Shown: positions 11,901 through 21,430, numbered from the stretch's first letter. The stretch is 64,000 nucleotides of DNA from Eutreptiella sp. 'Long Island Sound 2002' (GCA_964036045.1 OZ038382.1:117171429-117235428), one strand, 5' to 3'. A program made the numbers and translations. The notes: generated by a model from the sequence alone, not told the origin.

Positions 11901-12760
11901 GCAGCGTGGGGCTGCGCAGGGGCGCAGCAGCGTGGGGCTGCGCAGGGGCGCAGCAGTGTGGGGCTGCGTAGGGGCGCAGCCGCGTGGGGCTGCGCAGGGG
12001 CGCAGCAGCGTGGGGCTGCGCCGGGGCGTGGTATGGGGCCGTGAAGGGGCGCAGCAGCGTGGGGCCGCGCAGGGGCGAAGCGTGGGGCTGCGTAGGGGCG
12101 CAGCGTGGTGCGGCGCAGGGGCGCAGCGTGGCCCCGCGCAGGGGCGAAGCGCGGGGTTGCGCAGGGGCGCAACAGCGTGGGGCCGCGCAGGGGAGCAGCA
12201 GCGTGGGGCTTCGCAGGGGCGCAGCAGCCCGGGGCTGGGCTGGAGTGCGGCGTGGGGCGGCGCAGGGGCGCAGCAGCGCGGGGCTGCGCTGGAGTGCAGT
12301 GTGGGGCTGCGCAGAGGCACAACAGCGTGGTGCTGCATAGGGGCGCAGCAGCGCGAGGCTGCACAGGAGCGTAGCAGCGTGGGGCTGCGCAGGGGCGCAG
12401 CACCGTGGGGCTGCGCAGGGGCGCAGCAGCGTGGGGCTGCGCAAGGGCGCAGCAACGTGGGGCTGCGCAGAGCAGTTGTGTGGGGCGTCGCAGTGGTGGG
12501 GGGGCTGTGTAGGGGCGCAGCGGCATGGGGGTGCGCTGGGGCGCAGCGTGTGGCTGTACAGGGGCGCAGTGCGGGGCTGCGCAGGGGCGCAGCAGCGTGG
12601 GGCTGCGCAGGGGCGCAGCGCGGAGCAGCCCCGGGGCGCAGCGTGGGGCCGTGGAGGGGCGCAGCGTGGGGTTGCGCAGGAGCGCAGCAGTGTGGGGCTG
12701 CGCAGGGGCGCAGCGAGCGGCGGCGCAGTGGTGGGAGGCTACGCAGGGGCGCATCATGGG
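8912..12760 (+). repeat. Main hairpin minisatellite array, 3.85 kb
   Basis: The tandem unit is about 23-26 bases, built on TGGGGCTGCGCAGGGGCGCA followed by GC and an optional AGC. Each consensus unit holds the perfect inverted repeat GCTGCGC-AGGG-GCGCAGC: a 7-bp stem with a 4-base loop. Units vary mainly at a few sites (GCTGCGC/GCCGCGC, AGGG/AGGA) and in 3-base length steps. The array lacks stop codons in several frames and so produces ORFs of over 1600 codons; these are an artefact of the repeat. Confidence 0.95.
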
Positions 12761-13225
12761 GCCTCTGGGCTGTGGCTGGTGAGGGGGGGCGTGGAAGGGC
12801 CGGGCGGGCTCGGGGGCGAACCCCGAGAGGCCCCCGGGGGCTTGGCGAGGGCTCCCGAGGGCGGCCGTTCCTTGAAGGGGGGGGGGGGGGGTTGCTCCCT
12901 GCCCGGGGGACGACGGGGGCCCCTCTTGAGCGAGGGGGGGGGGAGGGCGTGTTTCGCCCGGTGTAGGGCCATGTCGATTCATGGCCGCGCGGCATGGGAC
13001 TATATCCCCAACCCTCCGCGCGGGAGTTCCTTTTTGGGGGGGGTGAGGGGGGGGGGGCTGTTGGGGGGGGGGGGCTGGCGGTCGTTGTGTGCACCCTCCC
13101 ATGCGGGGGGGGGTCGCCGGTGGGACCTCCGTCCGGCTTGGCCGAAAATACCCCGTGGCGTCCCCTGGGCCCGTGGGTCCCTTCGAGGAAGAACCTCGGA
13201 TTCGCCGGGGAGGACTCCGCTAAGG
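12761..13225 (+). repeat. GC-rich element copy 1, 3' tail
   Basis: The first 150 bases duplicate 8769-8911. The rest (12900-13225) matches 34800-35114, including CATGGCCGCGCGGCATGG-like sequence at about 12981 and the terminal CCTCGGATTCGCCGGGG. It ends in CTCCGCTA and passes straight into (AGG)n. Several poly-G tracts lie at 12879-12890 and 13035-13072. Confidence 0.85.
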
Positions 13226-13254
13226 TAGGAGGAGGAGGAGGAGGAGGAGGAGGA
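13226..13254 (+). repeat. (AGG)n microsatellite
   Basis: About nine trinucleotide units between the tail of GC-rich element copy 1 and the 3' end of the minus-strand LINE-B. Confidence 0.95.
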
Positions 13255-13643
13255 GCGCCTGCCGCGGTCTCACGTACGGTGAGCCTTGGCGTCGTCCCTC
13301 GGGGGCCCCACGCAGGCTCTGCCGAGGGAGTCCTCCGTCTTACCTCCGCTAGAGCAAGACGAATCTCGTCGCACACCTGAGAACGCTCCTTCCAGCAGGC
13401 CGTCTGGGTCACAACGTCGGTGTACGACAACGCTACGGTCCGATCTGCTCTCCGGTCCCGGCCACCAACCGCTCCGATCTGTCCTGGATCCACCCGAGTC
13501 AGCGTTCCAAGATCAACGGGCACGGAAGATGTGGGTCTCCCGGGGCATCACCTCCGACTTGGAACGCCGCCAGACAAGGAGCGCGGTCCGGCACGACTGC
13601 GCGCTGCACCGGAGCGGTCCGGGCGCGTGAGATCGAGGACGGG

Positions 13644-14135
13644 TCACGGCCGGGGACCAGGCCACGGGGCGGGCCGTCCCAGGGCCACCTGCATGTCCTT
13701 GAAGACCGTGCGGGGTCCTTGGGAAGCCGCAATGAGGATGGCCGAGAACGCGGAATGTAGTGCGGCACACCACGAGGGGATCACATCTCCATAGAGGCCG
13801 GCCTCCAGGCTCCGTCCATTGCCACCGTAATGGATGGCCCAGAGGCGGCGTCGATCTGGGAGATGGGGGGCAAGCCCGTGCCGTCCGAGACTGTCCAAGA
13901 TGATCACGTCATGGGCTTTCGGCTCAATCTCCTGCCGCACGGTCGGCGGAATCTGGTTCGTCTCGTTGTACACATACAGGACGCGGTACGGACTGTGCTT
14001 GTTCCGGGTGGAGATGGCGGACTTCACCGTAGGGGCCAGGAGGAGGTCCCCTGATAGCCAGAGTCCTAGGAGGACGTCCCAGGCCGGCCACCTGCCTGAA
14101 CCGGGCGTTGGGGCCCAGTTGGTAACGTGATACAC
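13644..14135 (-). pseudogene. LINE-B possible C48 (Ulp1-like) cysteine protease segment
   Basis: Read on the minus strand, the segment has in order KHSPYRVLYVYN, resembling the catalytic-His strand (HWxLxV) of Ulp1-type proteases, then VIILDSLG, resembling the Asp motif, then PSWCAALHSAF, where the Cys could be the nucleophile. A Gln before the Cys is not obvious. The spacing His-Asp-Cys is compatible with family C48, but this is pattern matching by eye. It is joined to upstream coding sequence by a frame change near 14.1 kb. It may otherwise be an unrelated LINE C-terminal region. Confidence 0.4.
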
Positions 14136-16356
14136 TCTGGCGGTGGGTTGTTGGCGAGGGATTGTTTGAGGGGGACCCGCGGCAGGGGAGAGAAGTGGTC
14201 GGCAAGAGGTAGGACGGGCACCGCGTGCCGCTTATGTAGGAGGACGGTAGTGAGAACGACGTCGCAGAGCAGGCGACGGAGACGCGCAGGACGCAGACCT
14301 CTGTGCAACAGGGCATCCCTGTGTGGCGTGGAGATGGCTCCGAGACGACCAATGGTGTAGGTTGCGATGGTGTGGTGGGCCGGGGAGCCACAGTGGCCGC
14401 CGCCCGGCGGATGATGGCTCGCAGGTTTGCGGTGGTGGCGTTGGGTGGTGGGCCGAGCGGCCTGCCCTCCCATCCCGTGATGGTCCGGACGCGCGCTAGT
14501 GAGAGTGCCTCAAGAGTGGCAAGGTGCCTTTGGCGCAGCTGGTCCAACGCAACGGCGGCTTGTTGATGGAGAGGTACCGGGACGCCTACCACGTAGACTG
14601 GATCCGCCGGGGGCACATAGCGCGCCCCTAACGTGCGGCGGTAGTCCACTTTGGTGGGCTGGCCAGGGGCAGCGGGTAGGGGCGCCAGCCCTACATCCTT
14701 CTCCAGAAGGAGAACGTCCCAGGCCGCTCGGATGCGTTCTTTGAGGCGGGCAACCTCCATGAGGTGCGACGATTGGGATGCCCAATCCGGGTAGGCGAGG
14801 GTGTAGCGTTGAAGGTTGGTGACGCGGACACGTATCGTCGATGGTACCGGCTGGCTGGGGACGGGGGGCCCGTAGGCGGCCGTAGCTGCGGTGTATAGCG
14901 CTGAGGTCACCTCGGTATAGCGTGGCTGCGTTTGGGGCGCGCCTGGGGGCGGCGTAGTGAGTTCGGCCCGAAAAGTGTCGTTGAGGGTGCGGAGCTGGCT
15001 GGCGAGGGGCTCCCGCGGGATGGGGAAGCGGCCCTTTTTCGAAGGGCACACCAATTGGGGCGCTGGCGGGAGGTCATGGAGGGTGGCAGTCACGGGTAGG
15101 TGGTCAGATGGGAAACTGGAGTCGGAGCGCACCTCCGTGGTGTGGGCTGCTTCCGAAGGGGCGTGGAGGAAGATGTGGTCCGGGGCACCGGCGAAACCTT
15201 GCGGGCTCACCCACGTGGGGGCCTCCGCAAGGGGGCGTAGACGGCGCATCCCAAGGCGCGTGAGCGTGGGGAGGACGAGGTCACAGAGGGAGGCAGGGGA
15301 GACAGGGAGGTGCGAGACCCAGCGGCAATTGGCGTTCAGGTCCCCTGTCAGGACAACCACTCTAGCCGGGGTGAGGAGGAGGTACGGGTATACCCAATCC
15401 AGGATTTCTTGGAGGGTGTCGAGGTTCCCGTCGGCGGGGAGATACACGTTGGCGTGGCAGTGGGTCACGCCCGCCATGGTGAAGTGTGTGACGAGGGCTC
15501 GTCCCGACGGGTGGGCGCTGTGGCTGGTCACGACCAGGTCCGGGGTCCTGTAGAGGAGAGTGGCACATCCCCCAGCCACTCTTGCTGGTGCCTGGATGGT
15601 GTGGTACAGGGGGTGAACCCGTTGGATGATCAGGGGTCCCGCTTCTTGAACATGCAGGGCTAGCGGGTACTGGCACTCGCGCACCAGGACGTCCAGGGCG
15701 CGGAGCTTAGGTCGCAGGGACATCTGCACGTTGAGGGTCATCACGTCCGGGCGGGGTGCCACGTGGCCGGTGAGGGGGGGACCACGGCAGGAGCCGGCGG
15801 CGGTGGAGTGCTGGGTTAGCTTGCGGTCCACGGCTGCGGGGAGGGCGTGAGGCAGGCCTCGCATCCACTTGCGGAGGTGCCGGTGGTGGTACGTGGCCGC
15901 TATCGCCAAGACACTGGCCCGGGTGAGGCCTGTGGCTGTGATGGAGACACGGCTGTGTAGGGATTGTGGGAGGACCACGTGGTGGTGCTCGGGCAAGATG
16001 AAAGAGGTGGGTGGCAGGCCCTTGCGGCAGAGCAGCAACTGATGGGAGCCTGCCACCTGCACACAGTGCACGGCGCCCACTAACGACAGAACGCCACGGG
16101 GCCAGGGGTCTGCCCCGCTGCACGCCCGGTAGTAGTGCACACCCACCGGCAGGTGCAGGCACATTTCGAGGGCGTAGGGGGGCGTGATGAACTGGGCAGT
16201 GCCTAGGGCCGGCACCGGTACCAGGCCCCACTCTCTGGGGGGGGAGCTGGGAGTGTATGCGCCCAGGTGCAGGTCCCGGACGCGGGGGACGCCGTCGAGG
16301 TGGGAGTGGCGGAGCTGAGACACGGCGTCAGGGATGTCCTCGTTGCGCCCCGCCAT
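13924..16356 (-). pseudogene. LINE-B ORF2 with AP-type endonuclease
   Basis: The ATG at 16356 lies eight bases after the ORF1 stop, which supports this start and a bicistronic arrangement. Residues 1-205 are not assigned. The endonuclease spans about residues 205-435, with motifs TLNVQMS, LHVQEAG (catalytic Glu), LTGDLNANC (GDLN motif), PDHIFLHA and SSFPSDHLPV (SDH motif). All key endonuclease residues are visible, so this domain looks functional in sequence. Residues 435-660 form a linker rich in Pro and Arg, and the remaining ~150 residues are in the wrong frame relative to the coding path. Confidence 0.75.
14066..14473 (-). pseudogene. LINE-B ORF2 continuation in a shifted frame
   Basis: The endonuclease frame degenerates near 14.38 kb and the coding path appears to continue here (for example RDALLHRGLRPARLRRLLCD), ending at about 14066, where the protease-like segment overlaps in a third frame. 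No RT block is seen. The segment is probably the EN-RT linker up to the deletion junction. Confidence 0.4.
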
Positions 16357-16364
16357 GTCCCGGG

Positions 16365-18047
16365 TTACCGGTCTCGCGGATGCCGACCGAAGTACGGCTG
16401 GTAGCGGTGGGGGTCGGCTGGGGGGCTCCAGGGCGGGGGAGCGTAGGGGTTGTGGGCCATGGCCACCCGGGGGTCGTGGGGGTCCCCCGAGTACGGGTAG
16501 GGCTGGAGGGGGGCTGCTGCATGGTGGTCGTGGGGGCTGGAATGCGCCTGGGGCTCATCGCGGTACGCGCTACGACGCCTCGGCGACGGGCTGTCGCGGC
16601 GATGGCCTGGGCTGCGGCGGCGGGACAGGGACCGGTCCGAGCGGCGGGGGCTGTACCTGCGCTGATATTTGGAGTCCGGTTCTCCGTCCGATCCTGACGT
16701 TGCCGTAAGGTCCACCTGATCGTCAGGGTCCCGTGGACGGCGCTGCTTCCCGCGGCTTCCCCGATGAGTCTTCCGGGGCGGATGGTCTCGGCCAGGGTCA
16801 GGCACCCACGGCGTGAACGGTTGCTTCTTCGATTCGGCCCATGTCACTCGCCAGCCACGAGCCGTGTGCTGCCTGGTCAGTTGCATGCCTCGCTCGTACT
16901 GTGCTGGTCGGATTCCGACAATCGTAAACTTGGATGTATGGTTCAATTGTTCTTCAGTAATGGAGGAAAGGCCTGCACCAAATTTATCCCGAAGGATACC
17001 ACCGAGGAGTCCTGCATCAACTTCACCGGACGGCGGATCATCGACTTCTTGCCAGCCGACCCACAGGGCTTTCGAGAAAACTTGCGGATCAATTTTTTGG
17101 GGCGTATACCCCTTCTTTTTCGCTGCGCCCTGTGCCTGGTTGGCGGCTGCAGCTTCTGCTGGGGAGGTGGCCGGGCTGTCAGAAACCCGTTGGACTGCAG
17201 GGGGGTTGGAGAGGAAGGAGCGCAGGACTTCCGCGATGCCGGGCAGGCTGGGCGCGTGGCTGTGGACCCAGGCCCACTGCTCCCGAATCGGCGACTGCGG
17301 GAGGGTGTTGACGTTCGCGCCGTACTGGCGGAAGAGCTGGAGGTGGAGGGCGTGCGCAACCTCGTCCTCACAGCCCTTGGGGATCTCCGGGATCCACTCC
17401 AGCAGGGAGGTCAGGGCGGCATCAGCAGGCGACGGCACAGACGGCGGCGGCTGGGCAGGTGCGCCCGGTGCCCGAAAGGCAGAGACCGCCCTCGGCTTCG
17501 GGACCGGGTCCGGGACAGCGAACGACAATTCGGGTGCACGCGCAGGGGTCTCCGGGACCGGCACGGCGCTTGGCGCGGCCATAGCCCTACGGAGGACGTC
17601 GGCCAACTCCTCGAGGTTGGGTGCCCGGGGCGAGGTGAGAACTGCTGCGGCGAGTATGACCGGCACGAGGACCAGGAATTGCTGAGAGCCGGGGGGAGGC
17701 AGCTCGAATGAAGCCGGAACGGTACTGCGCACGGCGTTGGCGAACGTTGGCGGCGTGGACTGGAGGCCGTGGAGTCTGGTGGCGATGGACAGGAGGGGGG
17801 GAACCGACCTGATGAAGTTGTTGAGCCGAACGGCTTCGGCCTGCCGCTGTGCCGCGGCGCAACGCTGGGCCTGCTGCTGGGCATTATCTCGTTCGGTGCG
17901 CACCATGTCCAGATCCCACGCGAGGGACTCCAGGTCGCTCCGTGCCACGGCCAGCTCCCGCTGTTGGGCCTCGTACTCGTCATGCAATTGAGCGTAGTCG
18001 GTGGAGTAGGCCGTGACATCCAGGTCCGGGACGAAAGGCTCCCCCAC
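16365..18047 (-). CDS. LINE-B ORF1, C-terminal part
   Basis: About 560 codons. A probable coiled coil lies near the start (residues 20-80, rich in Glu, Gln and Ala, including EAQQRELAVARSDLESLA). A folded-looking region occupies about 210-420, and a strongly basic Arg/Ser/Pro tail about 440-540 (SRRRSPGHRRDSPSPRRR), as in RNA-binding ORF1 proteins. It is open without interruption and ends at TAA 16365-16367. It overlaps the preceding frame near a run of nine G (18060-18068), so the two are likely one ORF1 split by a slippage indel. No named family is recognised. Confidence 0.6.
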   Translation of the reverse strand: MGEPFVPDLDVTAYSTDYAQLHDEYEAQQRELAVARSDLESLAWDLDMVRTERDNAQQQAQRCAAAQRQAEAVRLNNFIRSVPPLLSIATRLHGLQSTPPTFANAVRSTVPASFELPPPGSQQFLVLVPVILAAAVLTSPRAPNLEELADVLRRAMAAPSAVPVPETPARAPELSFAVPDPVPKPRAVSAFRAPGAPAQPPPSVPSPADAALTSLLEWIPEIPKGCEDEVAHALHLQLFRQYGANVNTLPQSPIREQWAWVHSHAPSLPGIAEVLRSFLSNPPAVQRVSDSPATSPAEAAAANQAQGAAKKKGYTPQKIDPQVFSKALWVGWQEVDDPPSGEVDAGLLGGILRDKFGAGLSSITEEQLNHTSKFTIVGIRPAQYERGMQLTRQHTARGWRVTWAESKKQPFTPWVPDPGRDHPPRKTHRGSRGKQRRPRDPDDQVDLTATSGSDGEPDSKYQRRYSPRRSDRSLSRRRSPGHRRDSPSPRRRSAYRDEPQAHSSPHDHHAAAPLQPYPYSGDPHDPRVAMAHNPYAPPPWSPPADPHRYQPYFGRHPRDR

Positions 18048-19359
18048 CTGGGAGGGACTGGGGGGGGGCTGACCCGACGGCCGGGGCCGGTGACTCCGGA
18101 GGCGTGGGGTCCGCGGCAGCCGGTGGTACCTGGGAGGCTGGCTCTGGGAGATTGAAAGAAAGCCTTGTCTGTTCGGGCAACAGTGATGAAGGCGATGGTT
18201 CGGACCCCGAAGGGGTGGGTTTGCCTTGGGCCTTGTACAGGGCTGACGCTGGGGTGAACGCCGTCGTGGCGAACAGAGTGCCGGCGGGGCTGGGCGCTGC
18301 TTGCCCTTTGGTGAGGTAAGGTGCGTGGCTGGGCGGTGTGAGCGGGGGCGGGTTGGCGATGTCGGCGATGCCGGCCTGCAACAGGGCGAAAGTGGGGGCT
18401 GTGGCCCAGGAATGTTCGCCAGCCTGCTCGATCTGATGCAGCAGCTCCACGCTGCGGATTGGCAGGACCGAGCATTCGAGCAGCAGCCGCAGCTGCTCGG
18501 GGGTCCACATGCCCTTGTTGGCGAGGGCGGGGGGCGTGGGAACCGGGGCTGGCGTGTACTGCCCTGTGAGGCAGACGGAGGAGGCCCACGCCAGGAGTCC
18601 GAACTTCAGCGGGACGAGGTCTGCCGTCGGGATATGGGCTGCCTGCAGGACCGCATGCACGTTGTTGGGCAGCGCCCAAAAGGCTGCAACTACCTCTCGG
18701 GTGCGGAGGCGGTCCCATGACGGTCTGAGGTGGGGGGCAAGGAACTGGCTGATGGGTTTGTGGATCTTGTGGGAGACCTTCTGGCTTTGGATGTCTGGAG
18801 GGACGGCAGTGTCGACGGGCGGCGGCTGTTCGCGGGCTGTGTACAGGCCCTTGAAGACTTGGCTGCGGAGGCGTGACGCTGAGATTGGAGCATGGCTTGG
18901 GCTCCACCGCGCGACGAGTGCCGCTGCGAGGGCCTCAGGGTCCTTGGAGACATACTCCAGCAGTGGGCCTCCTTGTACCAGCGACAGGGGGACGTGTTCG
19001 ATGACCTTCGTGTCAGACGGGCCTGCGGCGACTATTACGGTGGCTGTGAGCAGGAGCCCCCGCGGCGTCCACACCCCCGTCACAGCTGTGATAGCCTGGA
19101 TGTCGCCGTTGGCAGCCGTCCATCGCAGGGCATCACACAAGTCAGCCAGGGCGGGGTCGGTGGCCTGGATAGCTGTATCTGCTGCTTCCAGTGCGTCATC
19201 CTTCAGCATGTCCAGCTCTCGCAGGAGACGGTCAGCATCTTCGGACTGGGCGATGTCCATCGGAAACATGGGGAACGGCCCCCGACGAATGGCGCCGCCT
19301 CGACCGGTGTCGGGGGCGGGAGAGGGGGTGTCCTGGGACGGTGTTGAGCGGTCTAACAT
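17980..19359 (-). CDS. LINE-B ORF1, N-terminal part
   Basis: The frame opens with ATG at 19359; its useful part ends near 18060, after which it reads through the wrong frame. The protein is rich in Ala, Leu and Pro, with long alpha-helical stretches (for example EDADRLLRELDMLKDDALEA) and no recognised domain. Joining it to the downstream frame at the G9 run would give an ORF1 of roughly 1000 residues, unusually long for a LINE. A host gene of unknown function is an alternative, but the ORF2 endonuclease directly downstream favours ORF1. Confidence 0.55.
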   Translation of the reverse strand: MLDRSTPSQDTPSPAPDTGRGGAIRRGPFPMFPMDIAQSEDADRLLRELDMLKDDALEAADTAIQATDPALADLCDALRWTAANGDIQAITAVTGVWTPRGLLLTATVIVAAGPSDTKVIEHVPLSLVQGGPLLEYVSKDPEALAAALVARWSPSHAPISASRLRSQVFKGLYTAREQPPPVDTAVPPDIQSQKVSHKIHKPISQFLAPHLRPSWDRLRTREVVAAFWALPNNVHAVLQAAHIPTADLVPLKFGLLAWASSVCLTGQYTPAPVPTPPALANKGMWTPEQLRLLLECSVLPIRSVELLHQIEQAGEHSWATAPTFALLQAGIADIANPPPLTPPSHAPYLTKGQAAPSPAGTLFATTAFTPASALYKAQGKPTPSGSEPSPSSLLPEQTRLSFNLPEPASQVPPAAADPTPPESPAPAVGSAPPQSLPGGGAFRPGPGCHGLLHRLRSIA

Positions 19360-20130
19360 GGTAGGCTGTGGTAAGAAAAGAGCGGGTGGCCTGTGGCCGC
19401 AATGCGTCGGGGGGCGGAGCAGATCGAGGTGTTGGTAAACGGAGGTGCACTGACATCATAGGCAGCCCCAATCGGATGGGGCGCGCAAAAGAGAAACAAG
19501 GGGCACCACGAGCGTGGCCATAGTGTGACGAAACAAAGAGCATGGCGCAACGGCGCGGAGTAACATGGGGCCGCCTGGCGGACCGGGTCGGTGAGCGGGG
19601 GTCCCAGGACACACAGAGCGGGGGTGCGAGGGGAGCACCGCGGTGGCGCGTGGTGCTGCAACCCTAGTGGCGCACAGGGGAGAGGGGCCCCACGTTGGGA
19701 CGACGAATCGGACGACTGATGATACCCCTGCACAAGGCGTCACGCTTGAGCGGCGGATACGTCGAATGCAGTCCCCGTCGCGGCTCCCCGCGTAGCGGCC
19801 TGGAAGATTGCCACGGCGAGGTCGACGTCTTGCCAGAGCCGAACTTAGAACGACGTGCCCACTGTGAGCACGAAACGGCTAGCAAGGGGGAGGGACGCAC
19901 GTGAGGTGCGGCACTCAGCCCTTGGAGACACGGGATGAAGAGGGAGAGAGAGAGTGCACCATACGGGTGGAGTTGAGCGGAGAGGGGGCCACGATGGCAG
20001 AGCTGAGTCACGTGGTGGCACGACTATCACGACGATTCACGACTGGTTTCGAGCGTGGCAGTGCGTGTAGGCAATCCGTCCTACAGCTACCATCCTGAGG
20101 GTTTTTAGACTGGTGCCAGGTCACCAGAAG
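19360..20130 (-). other. LINE-B 5' untranslated region
   Basis: About 770 bases between the (TAGG)n array and the ORF1 start. No convincing ORF, no repeated motif and no recognisable promoter element were seen. Confidence 0.5.
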
Positions 20131-20249
20131 GTAGGTAGGTAGGTAGGTAGGTAGGTAGGTAGGTAGGTAGGTAGGTAGGTAGGTAGGTAGGTAGGTAGGT
20201 AGGTAGGTAGGTAGGTAGGTAGGTAGGTAGGTAGGTAGGTAGGTAGGTA
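20131..20249 (+). repeat. (TAGG)n microsatellite at the LINE-B 5' end
   Basis: About 30 tetranucleotide units that pass directly into (TATG)n at 20250. Confidence 0.97.
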
Positions 20250-20337
20250 CGTATGTATGTCTGTATGTATGTATGTATGTATGTATGTATGTATGTATGT
20301 ATGTATGTATGTATGTATGTATGTATGTATGTATGTA
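20250..20337 (+). repeat. (TATG)n microsatellite
   Basis: About 22 units with one or two variant units at the left edge, followed by (TTG)n and the GC-rich head. Confidence 0.97.
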
Positions 20338-21430
20338 TTGTTGTTGTTGTTGTTGTTGTGGCACCCAGCACGTGCCGGCGGGAGAAATTGCCAGACACGC
20401 TCTCCCTGGGCAGGGCGCAAGGGAGCAGTCGGCCGGCGTCACGTTGGTCGGGCGTGTGCCGACGACAACCGAGGGGGGGGGGGGGGGGCGCCATGGTGTG
20501 GTGGGGGGGGGGGCGAGTGCGCGCGGAGAAGGGAGGGGTCACCTGTGAGTTACCCTGGAGCCCTCCCCCGTCGTTGGGGGGAGAGCGTCCCGACCTGTGC
20601 GAAGCGGCTATGGAGGGGGTGGAGGGCTAGGCGGGGACCTTGGGGTGGGGAAGGCACGCCCGGGTCCGCGGTCACTCCGCGCCTTGCCCGAACATCCCGC
20701 CGAGGTGGCCGTTCCTCGTGTGTGGCCGTGGCGTGCCCGGGGGCGCTGGCCCGTGCGTCTAGCCTTCATTAGGGGCGAGGGGAGGCCCGGGAGTTGCTTT
20801 CTGCTGGCGCCTAGTCACCGCTGCACGTGTTGTGGTGTGGCCGCCTCGTCCCCGGCGGTGCGGGCGCGCGCGCGCGTCGGTCAGCGGGGAGGGAGGGCAC
20901 AAGGACGGAAGCACAAGAGCACTATAACGGGTATACGGCTGGTGGCGTGTTGTGTTAGGTCCGGCTGTGGTTCCCTGGTGCCTGTCCCTGTGTTCCGCGT
21001 GCAGGAGACCGCGCGGCATAGCCGGCGGGAGGGTCGAGGCCTGGGCCGGGCGCATGGGTAGCGGCGGGCGGCCGAGGCGGAGGCGGCGCCATGCGGGTGC
21101 GGGGCCCGTGGCGGTCGCGGGGCGGTGCGGGCGGTCAAGCCGGTGGTCGGCGGTGGCCCTCAGAGCCCCAGTCAGTGGGGTCGGTAGGCGTTCCGGGGGG
21201 CAGTGCGTCGCGCAGGCCAAGCTGCGGGGGGCGCATGCGCAAGTGCGTTGGCGTGCCCGATGGGGGCCCCTCTGCGGGCCGTGGGACCTGCGGCTAGTAG
21301 GAAGCGTTGCCCGGGGGCTGAGGCCGGGGCCGGGCGCGTGGGTAGCGGCGGGCGGCCTAGGCGGAAGCGGCGTCAACGGGCCCGAGTGCCCGAGGCAAGC
21401 GCGGGGCGGTGTGTGCGGGCCGGCCGGCGG
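20338..21430 (+). repeat. GC-rich element copy 2, head only
   Basis: (TTG)n at 20338-20359 is followed by the same ~130-base head as at 7044 and 26950 (AGCACGTGCCGGCGGGAGAA), a poly-G tract at 20474, and from about 21040 the paired ~280-base subrepeats also seen in copy 1. No minisatellite and no tail follow; the copy ends against the 3' end of minus-strand LINE-C. Confidence 0.75.

Larger units (their letters stand above)
13255..20130 (-). mobile_element. LINE-B: non-LTR retrotransposon lacking its RT
   Basis: On the minus strand, a 5' untranslated region (20130-19360) is followed by a long ORF1, then eight bases after its stop by an ORF2 with an APE-type endonuclease. The reading path then continues through two more frames into a short domain resembling a C48 (Ulp1-like) protease, and further coding-like sequence runs to about 13257. 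No RT motif (such as YxDD) was found between the endonuclease and 13.26 kb, so the RT and RNase H appear deleted. The 5' end abuts (TAGG)n and the 3' end abuts (AGG)n. Confidence 0.82.

Noticed and set aside
8912-12760. A CRISPR array
   Set aside because: Repeats are contiguous 23-26 base units with no unique spacers, in a eukaryotic context, and there are no cas genes.
8538-13523. A 1661-codon minus-strand ORF and several other ORFs of 400-900 codons over the GC-rich region
   Set aside because: They are translations of the minisatellite in several frames on both strands (Pro/Ala/Arg/Cys-rich repeats or Gly/Ala/Arg-rich repeats). The unit simply lacks stop codons; there is no domain, no codon structure, and equally long frames overlap.
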